Source: Erwinia phyllosphaerae
GTDB lineage: Bacteria > Pseudomonadota > Gammaproteobacteria > Enterobacterales > Enterobacteriaceae
Assembly (NCBI RefSeq): GCF_019132875.1
Contig: NZ_JAHSPF010000005.1
Location: forward strand, 349,799 to 413,798
Reading direction: 5' to 3'
DNA length: 64,000 nucleotides
Notes under the pieces: generated by a model
Told to the model about the DNA's origin: nothing
Databases searched by the model: none
What the model saw: only the letters and a program-made list of their open reading frames with translations
In this document: positions 7,703-15,270 of the stretch, in pieces
Position numbering within the stretch: position 1 is the stretch's first letter
How the letters are laid out: every line of letters begins with the position of its first letter
Position numbers and translations under genes: made by a program

Positions 7703-8953
7703 ATGCCACGCTTGCTTAACAACACCGAAACCGCATTGACTCAGGACAACCTGCTGCCGCTGGTACGTCAGTATGGCGGCCCCGTCTGGGCCTATGATGC
7801 TGCGGTGATCCAACAGCGCATCGCGCAGCTAAAGCAGTTTGACGTGGTGCGATTTGCGCAAAAAGCCTGCTCAAATATTCATATTTTGCGTCTGATGAAG
7901 GCGGCGGGCGTGCGCGTAGATTCTGTTTCGCTGGGTGAAATTGAGCGCGCGCTGGCGGCGGGTTTCCAGCCAGGCGGTGAAGATATCGTCTTTACCGCTG
8001 ATGTCATTGATGAGCCGACGCTGGCTCGCCTCGCGGAACTGCGTGTCCCGGTCAACGCCGGTTCTGTTGATATGCTGCACCAGCTGGGCGCGGTATCGCC
8101 GGGCCATCCGGTCTGGCTGCGCGTCAATCCCGGCTTTGGTCATGGTCACAGCCAGAAAACCAATACCGGCGGTGAAAACAGCAAGCACGGTATCTGGCAC
8201 GGCGATCTGTCGCTGGCGCTGGCTGCGGTAGAGCAGCATCAATTGCAGCTGGTCGGCATTCACATGCATATTGGTTCCGGCGTTGATTATGGTCATCTGG
8301 AGCAGGTATGCGATGCGATGGTCAAGCTGGTTGTCGATTGTGGTCAGGATGTACAGGCTATTTCCGCAGGCGGCGGGCTTTCTATTCCCTATCGTTTTGG
8401 TGAAGAGGCGATCGATACCGCGCACTATTTTGGCCTGTGGGACGCGGCTCGCCAGCGCGTAGCGCAACATCTGGGCCATGCGGTCAAGCTTGAAATCGAA
8501 CCGGGCCGTTTTCTGGTTGCCGAGTCTGGCGTGCTGGTCTCCCAGGTACGCGCCGTTAAGCAGATGGGTAGCCGCCATTTTGTGCTGGTAGATGCAGGCT
8601 TTAACGATCTGATGCGGCCCGCCATGTACGGTAGCTATCACCACATTTCCGCAATGGCCGGTGACGGACGTGAGCTGGGGGAGGAGGCCATCGAAAGCGT
8701 GGTGGCCGGGCCGCTGTGTGAATCGGGCGATGTCTTTACCCAGCTGGAAGGCGGCAACGTTGAGACCCGCGCCCTGCCGGCCGTGAAGCCCGGCGACTAT
8801 CTGGTTTTCCACGATACCGGCGCTTACGGGGCTTCTATGTCGTCCAACTACAATAGCCGTCCGCTGCTGCCGGAAGTGCTGTTTGAAAACGGCCAGCCGC
8901 GTCAGATCCGTCGTGCGCAAACCGTGCAGGAACTGCTGGCGCTGGAAATTTAG
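7703..8953 (+). CDS. lysA: Diaminopimelate decarboxylase
   Basis: LysA removes CO2 from meso-diaminopimelate to make L-lysine, the last step of the lysine pathway. The 416-residue product is a fold-III PLP enzyme: Lys54 in RFAQKACSN forms the Schiff base; the glycine-rich phosphate-binding region SAGGGLSIPY and the Cys-containing active-site segment GPLCESGD are present. ATG 7703 follows AGGAG at a good distance. Its stop overlaps the galR stop by three bases in tail-to-tail orientation, the same gene order as in E. coli. Confidence 0.96.
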   Translation: MPRLLNNTETALTQDNLLPLVRQYGGPVWAYDAAVIQQRIAQLKQFDVVRFAQKACSNIHILRLMKAAGVRVDSVSLGEIERALAAGFQPGGEDIVFTADVIDEPTLARLAELRVPVNAGSVDMLHQLGAVSPGHPVWLRVNPGFGHGHSQKTNTGGENSKHGIWHGDLSLALAAVEQHQLQLVGIHMHIGSGVDYGHLEQVCDAMVKLVVDCGQDVQAISAGGGLSIPYRFGEEAIDTAHYFGLWDAARQRVAQHLGHAVKLEIEPGRFLVAESGVLVSQVRAVKQMGSRHFVLVDAGFNDLMRPAMYGSYHHISAMAGDGRELGEEAIESVVAGPLCESGDVFTQLEGGNVETRALPAVKPGDYLVFHDTGAYGASMSSNYNSRPLLPEVLFENGQPRQIRRAQTVQELLALEI

Positions 8954-9951
8954 TCCGGCGAGCCCACCGAATGACGGCGCACCAGCGTCGGGCTAAACAT
9001 ATTGGTCACCTCAGGCAGCGGCTGGTTATTCGCCAGCGCTAACGCCAGCTCCGCTGCCTGCTGCGCCATGGTCACGATAGGGTAACGCACCGTCGTCAGC
9101 CTTGGACGCACGTAGCGCGACACCAGCACATCATCAAAACCAATCAGCGACATCTCTTCCGGCACGCGCACGCCGTTATCGCTCAGCACCGCCAGCGATC
9201 CTGCCGCCATTGAGTCGTTATAGCAGGCTACGGCAGTGAAAGGCTTGCCGCGTCCCAGCAGTTCCGTCATCGCCTGTTCGCCGCCGGTTTCATCCGGTTC
9301 GCCAAAGGCCACCAGCCGATCGTTGCAGGGCAGGTCGTGTTCTCTCAGCGCATCGTAATAGCCTTGCAGACGATCTTCCGCGTCGGAAATGGAATGGGTT
9401 GAGCAGATAAAAGCGATATTGTGATGACCTTGCTGAATCAGATGACGGGTTGCCAGCCAGGCACCGTAACGGTCATCCAGCGCAATACAACGTTTTCCAA
9501 AGCCGGGCAGCGTGCGGTTGATCAGCACCATACCGGGGATTTGCTCCATTAGCGGAATCAGATCGGCATCGGGAATTTTTTTAGTATGGACCACCAGCGC
9601 GCCGCAGCGATGGCGAATAAGCTGCTCAATGGCCTGACGTTCTTTTTGCTCGTTGTGATAACCGTTGCCGATCAGTAAAAAGTTGCCGGTGCGGTAGGCG
9701 ACCTGCTCCACGGCTTTAACCAGCGCGCCAAAAAAGGGATCGGAAACGTCGCCCACCACCAGCCCCATGGTTTCCGTGGACTGCTGCGCCAGCGCGCGCG
9801 CATTGGCATTGGGATGATACTGCAGCTCAGCCATCGCGCTGTTGACGGCAAGTCGGGAAGCCTCGCTCGCCTTGGGCGAATGATTAATCACGCGGGAAAC
9901 CGTGGCAACGGAAACGCCCGCAAGCCTGGCAACATCCTTAATGGTGGCCAT
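8950..9951 (-). CDS. galR: Galactose operon repressor GalR (LacI family)
   Basis: This 333-residue LacI/GalR regulator starts with the helix-turn-helix ATIKDVARLAGVSVATVSRV and hinge helix NANARALAQ, followed by a periplasmic-binding-protein-like domain (MGLVVGDVSDPFFGALV) that binds galactose. GalR represses gal utilisation and transport genes. Position next to lysA and overall sequence favour GalR over the paralogue GalS. An operator-like palindrome lies 20 bp before its start codon, suggesting self-repression. The stop overlaps lysA by three bases. Confidence 0.92.
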   Translation of the reverse strand: MATIKDVARLAGVSVATVSRVINHSPKASEASRLAVNSAMAELQYHPNANARALAQQSTETMGLVVGDVSDPFFGALVKAVEQVAYRTGNFLLIGNGYHNEQKERQAIEQLIRHRCGALVVHTKKIPDADLIPLMEQIPGMVLINRTLPGFGKRCIALDDRYGAWLATRHLIQQGHHNIAFICSTHSISDAEDRLQGYYDALREHDLPCNDRLVAFGEPDETGGEQAMTELLGRGKPFTAVACYNDSMAAGSLAVLSDNGVRVPEEMSLIGFDDVLVSRYVRPRLTTVRYPIVTMAQQAAELALALANNQPLPEVTNMFSPTLVRRHSVGSPD

Positions 9952-9970
9952 AGTTCCAAAACCTTCCAGG

Positions 9971-9982
9971 GTAAACGTTTAC
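9971..9982. promoter_or_regulatory. GalR/LacI-family operator before galR
   Basis: GTAAACGTTTAC is a perfect 12-bp palindrome with the central CG typical of LacI/GalR-family operators. It lies 20 bp upstream of the galR ATG and about 170 bp before the divergent molybdoenzyme gene. Autoregulation is inferred. Confidence 0.7.
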
Positions 9983-10153
9983 ATTGCGCTAAGTGTTGCG
10001 GAAATTTCCTGTTACTTCAAGCACACAGAATGTAGCCGCCGTCGCAAAGCCGTTAATTGATTGGCGATCCAGCCACCAGGAGGGGGATTCAACGGCGCGC
10101 GAAAAAGATGGTAATCTGGTTGCCAGAAAAGATAACACCAGCCGGAATCATTC

Positions 10154-12436
10154 ATGACCATTAAAAAAGTGCCGCACCTTGCCCACTGGGGCGCCTTCAC
10201 CGCCGTGGTAGAAAACGGCAGGCTGCTGCGCTGCGAGCCTTTCTTTGCCGACCGCGATCCTTCACCCATGCTGAATACCATCCCGGAACTGGTTTATTCC
10301 GACAAGCGCATTCGCCAGCCGATGGTGCGCCGTTCCTGGCTTAAATCGCGTGAAAAAAGCGATCGCACGCTGCGCGGAAGAGAAGACTTTGTCGCCGTCG
10401 ACTGGGAAACCGCGCTGGATCTGGTGGCGGAAGAGAACCGCCGCGTGCGCGATCGTTACGGCGCTTCCGGCATTTTTAATGGCTCTTATGGCTGGTCATC
10501 GGCAGGACGCGTCAACCATGCGCGAACGCTCGTCCGCCGTTTTTACTTCACCGGCGGCGGCGGCGTGGATCAGTTAGGTAACTACAGCTGGGGAGCGGCG
10601 CAGTTTTTTCTGCCTTATATCATCGGCACCTATATGCCGCTGACCGGACGCGTCACCGACTGGCCCGACGTGGTTAAACACTGCGAGATCTTCCTGGCCT
10701 TTGGCGGCCTGGCGCTAAAAAATGGTCAGGTAGCTTCCGGCGGCGCTGGCGAGCACAGCCTGAAACCCGCGCTGCTGGAGCTGGCAGCGAAGGGCACGCC
10801 GATCATCAATATCAGCCCGATGCGCGATGACTGTCCGGAGTTCGTTAACGCCGAGTGGATTCCGATTCGGCCCAACACCGACGTGGCGCTGATGCTGGCG
10901 CTGGGCTTCGAGACAGAGCGACTGGACGCAGCCGATCGGGATTTCCTTGCTTCACACTGCGTCGGCTATCCGCAGCTGCGCAGCTATCTGCTGGGTGAAA
11001 GCGACGGTATAGCGAAGACGCCGCGCTGGGCCAGCGATATCACCGGCATCCCGGCCCAGCGTATTGAGCAGCTGGCTAAACAGCTGATCGGCAAGCGGAG
11101 TTTTATCACCAGCTCCTATTCTGTTCAGCGCGCGCACCGTGGCGAGCAGCCTTACTGGATGATGATTGCACTTTCGTCCATGCTGGGGCAGCCGGGCCTG
11201 CCGGGCGCCGGTTTCTCTTTTGGACACGGTTCGATGAACAGCGTTGGCAATCCGCGTATTGAAGGGCCAGCGCCGCTAATGTCGACCGGGGTAAATCCGA
11301 TTGCCGATCGCGCTATCCCGGTCGCGCGCATCAGCGATATGCTGTTGAATCCCGGCCAGCCTTACGCTTTCCAGGGCGAAACGCATACCTATCCCGATAT
11401 CCATCTTATCCACTGGGCTGGCGGCAATCCTTTTCATCATCACCAGCAGCTTAATCGCCTGGTCGAAGGCTGGCAGAAACCCGATACCGTTGTCGTACAG
11501 GACATCGTCTGGACGCCAGCCGCGCAGATGGCCGATATTGTGCTGCCGGTCACCACCACGCTGGAACGCAACGACATTGGCGGCTCTTCCCGTGACCGCT
11601 TTGTGCTGGCTATGCATCAGGCCATCAGGCCGCAGCATCAGGCCCGTAACGACTTTGATATTTTTGCCGATCTTGCCGATCGGCTGGGCTACCGCGAGGC
11701 CTTCACTGAAAATCGCAACGAGATGCAGTGGATCGAACATCTTTATCAGCAGTGTGCGGTTGCGCATCAGCGTAAGGGCATTGACTGGCCAGAGTTCCAG
11801 ACCTTCTGGGAACAAGGTTACGCAGAGGTACCGGAAGGCGGAAAACCGTTTATTTTTATGGAGGATTTTCGCCAGGATCCGCTGAAGAATCCGATCCAGA
11901 CCGCCAGCGGCAAAATTGAACTGTTTAGCGAAACCATCGGCGGTTTCGGGCTGGAAGATTTTGCGCCGCATCCCGAGTGGCAGCCGCCGCAAGAGTGGCT
12001 GGGCGCGGAACTAAGCCAGCGCTTTCCGCTGCATATGATCTCTATTCAGCCTGGCGACAGGTTGCATAGCCAGATGGACGCTACGCCCTCCGTGCAGGCC
12101 AGCAAAACCGCCGGACGTGAAACCTTGTGGATGCATCCGGACGATGCCAGCCCGCGAGGCATTGCCGATGGCGATGTTATTGAGGTCAGCAACGAGCGTG
12201 GCCGCATGCTGGCGGGCGTTCGGCTTACGGACGGCGTTAGCCGCCGCGTGGTCCTGATTGCCACCGGAGCGTGGTTCGATCCGGGCTTCGGTAAGGCCTG
12301 GCAACCGTTCGATCGCGCGGGCAATCCTAACGTGCTGACGCTGGATATCGGCACCTCATCGCTGACGCAAGGACCAAACGCCATGAGCTGCCTGGTGGAA
12401 ATCCATAAGGCCGCCGTTGATGACGCGAAAGCATAA
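10154..12436 (+). CDS. Cytoplasmic molybdopterin oxidoreductase, BisC/TorZ (DMSO reductase) type
   Basis: The 760-residue product belongs to the DMSO reductase family that uses bis-MGD molybdenum. Tyr112 and Trp114 in GSYGWSSAGR and Ser145 in LGNYSWGAAQ, 33 residues later, match the active-site Tyr/Trp pair and the Ser Mo-ligand of DMSO/TMAO reductases. The C-terminal dinucleotide-binding domain (SQMDATPSVQASKTAGRETL, MHPDDASPRGIADGDVI) is present. There is no Tat signal and no N-terminal Fe-S cysteine motif, as in E. coli BisC, which reduces biotin sulfoxide and methionine sulfoxide in the cytoplasm. The start has only a modest ribosome site (GGAA). It is monocistronic and divergent from galR. 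Whether it is BisC or a paralogue is open. Confidence 0.85.
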   Translation: MTIKKVPHLAHWGAFTAVVENGRLLRCEPFFADRDPSPMLNTIPELVYSDKRIRQPMVRRSWLKSREKSDRTLRGREDFVAVDWETALDLVAEENRRVRDRYGASGIFNGSYGWSSAGRVNHARTLVRRFYFTGGGGVDQLGNYSWGAAQFFLPYIIGTYMPLTGRVTDWPDVVKHCEIFLAFGGLALKNGQVASGGAGEHSLKPALLELAAKGTPIINISPMRDDCPEFVNAEWIPIRPNTDVALMLALGFETERLDAADRDFLASHCVGYPQLRSYLLGESDGIAKTPRWASDITGIPAQRIEQLAKQLIGKRSFITSSYSVQRAHRGEQPYWMMIALSSMLGQPGLPGAGFSFGHGSMNSVGNPRIEGPAPLMSTGVNPIADRAIPVARISDMLLNPGQPYAFQGETHTYPDIHLIHWAGGNPFHHHQQLNRLVEGWQKPDTVVVQDIVWTPAAQMADIVLPVTTTLERNDIGGSSRDRFVLAMHQAIRPQHQARNDFDIFADLADRLGYREAFTENRNEMQWIEHLYQQCAVAHQRKGIDWPEFQTFWEQGYAEVPEGGKPFIFMEDFRQDPLKNPIQTASGKIELFSETIGGFGLEDFAPHPEWQPPQEWLGAELSQRFPLHMISIQPGDRLHSQMDATPSVQASKTAGRETLWMHPDDASPRGIADGDVIEVSNERGRMLAGVRLTDGVSRRVVLIATGAWFDPGFGKAWQPFDRAGNPNVLTLDIGTSSLTQGPNAMSCLVEIHKAAVDDAKA

Positions 12437-12626
12437 TATTGGTAACGCATGCTGAATGATATGCCGCGGGTAAAACCCAAAAACGGCGTGGGAAATCCGT
12501 TCTGAGCTCGCCGCAACAGCGCGGCACACGTCCTGTTTAAGCAGCGCTTGCTGTGGGTAAAACTTGCCGAGGCCTCTTAGCGGCGAGCTTAAAATGTGCA
12601 AAAGTGCATAAGAATCACATGGCTGG

Positions 12627-12690
12627 TTACATTTTGCGGGTAACTGTTGCGAATGCAGGCTGGCGGGTCGGCTGGTGTGGTTGCTACAGT
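12627..12690 (+). promoter_or_regulatory. Promoter and possible OmpR sites of the Omr RNA
   Basis: TACAGT (12685-12690) is placed correctly as a -10 box for an RNA starting at 12697. Upstream, GGTTACATTTTGCGGGTAAC-like sequence around 12627-12646 resembles the GTTAC-N-GTAAC half-sites bound by OmpR, the known activator of E. coli omrA/omrB. The assignment is by analogy. Confidence 0.4.
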
Positions 12691-12696
12691 TTACGT

Positions 12697-12773
12697 CCCA
12701 GAGGTATTGATGGGTGAACATCAAAAGCTTTTACTTTGTTTCACCGACCTGCGCAGATGCGCAGGTTTTTTTT
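12697..12773 (+). ncRNA. omr: OmrA/OmrB-type small regulatory RNA
   Basis: The 5' end CCCAGAGGTATTGAT followed by GGTGA matches E. coli OmrA and OmrB, whose first ~20 bases pair with mRNAs for ompR, csgD, cirA, ompT and fecA with Hfq. The 3' end is a perfect terminator: ACCTGCGC (12747-12754), loop AGAT, GCGCAGGT (12759-12766), then a T run. The middle differs between species, as expected. E. coli has two copies between aas and galR; here I see one, in the same galR-aas interval. Length is about 77 nt, against 82-88 nt in E. coli. Confidence 0.9.
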
Positions 12774-12927
12774 ACCTGAAGCGTGCCGCAGGCGGCACAA
12801 CTCCACCTGTTTATACGCTAAACCCGGGCGCAACAATCACGATCTGAAACACAGTTTTCCTGTCATCATCCCCGCATTTTTTGTATAACTCCCGGTCAGT
12901 TATTCGCTATCCGTTAACAGAAGAGCT

Positions 12928-14652
12928 ATGCCCCGCTTAAAGAAATTACTGGCTAAAGACCAGGCAAAAACGCCTTTTCATCCCTTTCGCTTTCGTCTGA
13001 TTTGCCTTGGCGTGTTTGCCTCTATGCTTCTGCTGCTGGTATGGGTAGGGGATCTCCAGCTGATTAACCATCCTATGCTGGAAAAGCAGGCGGATGAGCG
13101 CTCGCTGCGTACGGTGACTATTCCAACCAATCGCGGCACGCTGCTGGACAGAAACGGCGAAGCGCTGGCGCTAAGCGTGCCGTCGCGCGATATCATTGCC
13201 GATCCGCAGCGCGTGCTGGAAGCAAATCCCGATTTTACCAGCGCGAAATGGGAATATCTGGCTAACGCACTCGATCAGCGTCCCGAAGAAATTGCCCGGC
13301 AAATCAAGGCTAACCCCAACCGGCGCTTCTTGTACCTGGGGCATAAGATTGAGCTGGGTATTGCGAAAGACATCGCCAAACTGCATCTGACCGGGATCTC
13401 AACCGTTTATGATGACAGCCGTTTTTATCCGATGAGCGAAGCAACCGCGCCGCTAATCGGCATCGTTGGCGCTGACAATACCGGCCTGAACGGGCTGGAA
13501 AAAGGCTACGATAAGGTACTGCAAGGTACGCCGGGCGAGGAGAAGTATCGCCAGGATGCCCACGGCAACATCATTGCAATGATCAACTATGAGCCGCCAA
13601 AACAGCCGCCGACGGTGCAGCTCAGCATCGATAAGTTCGATCAGTACACTATGTACACCAAACTGCGCGACGGCGTGTTGGTGAATAAAGCGGACTCGGG
13701 CGCGGCGGTACTGGTGAAAATCGACACCGGCGAAATTTTGGGGATGGCTTCTTATCCTTCTTATAATCCCAATAATTTTGTTGATGTGTCACCAAACCAG
13801 ATGCGTAACGCGGCAATTAACGACAGCTATGAGCCTGGTTCCACGGTAAAACCGCTGGTGGTTATGGAAGGCCTTGCGCGCAAGCTGGTGCGTCCGGACT
13901 CCGTGCTGGACACCACACCCTACCGCGTAAACGGCCACCTGATCCGCGATGTTGGCCACTGGCCTCGCCTGACTATGACCGGCATTTTGCAAAAATCGAG
14001 CGATATTGGCGTATCGCATATTGCGCTGGCGATGCCTGCCGAAGTCCTGGTCAATACCTATCACTCTTTTGGGCTGGGTAGACCAACCGGGCTGGGGTTG
14101 ACTGGCGAAAGCGTGGGTTACTTTCCGCTGCATCGTGAACGCTGGGCGGATATCGAAAGGGCTACCTTCTCCTTTGGCTATGGCCTGCGCGTTACGCCGT
14201 TACAGATTGCACGTGAATATGCCACGTTAGGCTCTTTTGGCGTATATCGTCCGCTTTCAATCACTAAGGTTACGCCACCGGTTATCGGCACGCGCGTAGC
14301 CAATGAGGACATTGTGCGTTCGGTCGTGCATATGATGGAGAGCGATGCGTTGCCGGGCGGCAGTGGCGTGCGCGCAGCCGTGCCGGGCTATCGTCTGGCA
14401 ATCAAGACCGGTACGGCAGAAAAGATGGGCGCGAGCGGTAAATACGATGGCGGTTATATCAACTATACCGCTGGCGTAGCGCCAGCCAGCAATCCGCAGG
14501 TGGCGCTGGTGGTGATGATTAACCATCCTACCGCTGGCGATCACTTTGGTGGCTCGGTTGCGGCACCGGTGTTCGGCAATATTATCGGGCCGGTACTGAA
14601 GCATCTGAACGTGGCACCGGACGCGCTTTACTCTACCCACAACGGCTCATAG
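12928..14652 (+). CDS. FtsI paralogue (class B penicillin-binding protein, PBP3-SAL-like)
   Basis: The 574-residue product is a peptidoglycan transpeptidase with one N-terminal membrane segment (about 22-42), a pedestal domain (RTVTIPTNRGTLLDRNGEALA) and a transpeptidase domain with S305-T-V-K (active Ser305), S357-S-D at the SxN position, and K493-T-G. It resembles FtsI throughout but lies far from the dcw cluster where the housekeeping ftsI belongs, so it is a second copy. Salmonella carries such a paralogue (PBP3SAL) for division at acid pH inside host cells; the same role here is a hypothesis. Asp359 replaces the Asn of the usual SxN motif. It is monocistronic. Confidence 0.88.
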   Translation: MPRLKKLLAKDQAKTPFHPFRFRLICLGVFASMLLLLVWVGDLQLINHPMLEKQADERSLRTVTIPTNRGTLLDRNGEALALSVPSRDIIADPQRVLEANPDFTSAKWEYLANALDQRPEEIARQIKANPNRRFLYLGHKIELGIAKDIAKLHLTGISTVYDDSRFYPMSEATAPLIGIVGADNTGLNGLEKGYDKVLQGTPGEEKYRQDAHGNIIAMINYEPPKQPPTVQLSIDKFDQYTMYTKLRDGVLVNKADSGAAVLVKIDTGEILGMASYPSYNPNNFVDVSPNQMRNAAINDSYEPGSTVKPLVVMEGLARKLVRPDSVLDTTPYRVNGHLIRDVGHWPRLTMTGILQKSSDIGVSHIALAMPAEVLVNTYHSFGLGRPTGLGLTGESVGYFPLHRERWADIERATFSFGYGLRVTPLQIAREYATLGSFGVYRPLSITKVTPPVIGTRVANEDIVRSVVHMMESDALPGGSGVRAAVPGYRLAIKTGTAEKMGASGKYDGGYINYTAGVAPASNPQVALVVMINHPTAGDHFGGSVAAPVFGNIIGPVLKHLNVAPDALYSTHNGS

Positions 14653-15270
14653 CTCTTTTCGGGGATGGTTAGCCACCCAACCGCTTAGCGGTGGCAAGGG
14701 CTGGCCGGACAAGCAGATAGTTTACGCGCAGGGAAGCGCGAAACGAGCCGGGATGGCCGTATTAAAGACGTTTCCCGTTGCGGTCACCTCTTAACGCCTT
14801 ATGCCCGATCCCATAGCGACTTCCAAAGTAACCTGCCTCTTAATGCCTTATTTCCGGGCCCGTGGCAGCTTTCCAGGCAATCTGATCCCTAACGCCTTAT
14901 GCCCAATCCGGCAGCGACTTCCAAAGTAACCTGCCTCTTAACGCCTTATTTCCGGGCCCGTGGCAGCTTCCAAAGCAACCTGATCCTTAACGCATTATGT
15001 CGCCCCCTGGCTTTTTTCAAAATAATCCAGCCATTGCCGCATCAGGCCGCTCCCTGGCAACCTCCACAATCCGCCTGTTTTTGCTCGCCTTTGTGTCACA
15101 GTTCAACTTTAACGACTAAATATCCTCGCAAACCGGCAGTTGTTCCAACGATTGAGAATGCTCCGATCTATTAAATTAAATTTATCTACTATTCCATGTA
15201 TTGATCTCTAAACTTTATGTATTCCGGCATGGATAGCTCTGTCTCCGCGACGTGATTTAAGAGGATTTCC
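14653..15270. other. Non-coding gap holding the 49-bp repeats
   Basis: This 618-bp interval has an imperfect hairpin just after the PBP gene (CCACC...GGTGG, about 14672-14694), five 49-bp tandem repeats (14787-15031, listed separately) and an A+T-rich stretch (about 15110-15220) that probably contains the promoter of the autotransporter gene. A 91-codon open frame across the repeats is judged spurious. Confidence 0.6.
14787..15031. repeat. Five imperfect 49-bp tandem repeats
   Basis: Units start at 14787, 14836, 14885, 14934 and 14983, an exact 49-bp period. Each has a TAACGCCTTAT-like core 4-5 bases in and most end in CCTG. Units 1 and 3 are most alike, as are units 2 and 4 (which share TTTCCGGGCCCGTGGCAGC), so there is a 98-bp higher-order repeat suggesting duplication of a two-unit block; unit 5 has decayed. 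There are no unique spacers, so it is not CRISPR. Function unknown. Confidence 0.9.

Noticed and set aside
7871..8920. 349-codon minus-strand open frame opposite lysA
   Set aside because: Antisense shadow of the G+C-rich lysA gene; lysA has full family support.
12437..12696. Second Omr RNA gene
   Set aside because: No second CCCAGAGGTATTGAT seed or matching terminator found in the interval.
14787..15031. CRISPR array
   Set aside because: Repeats abut one another with no unique spacers, units are imperfect, and no cas gene is present. The same holds for 45963-46162.
14899..15174. 91-codon plus-strand open frame over the 49-bp repeats
   Set aside because: It has no ribosome site, the translation simply follows the repeat units, and no family resemblance is seen.
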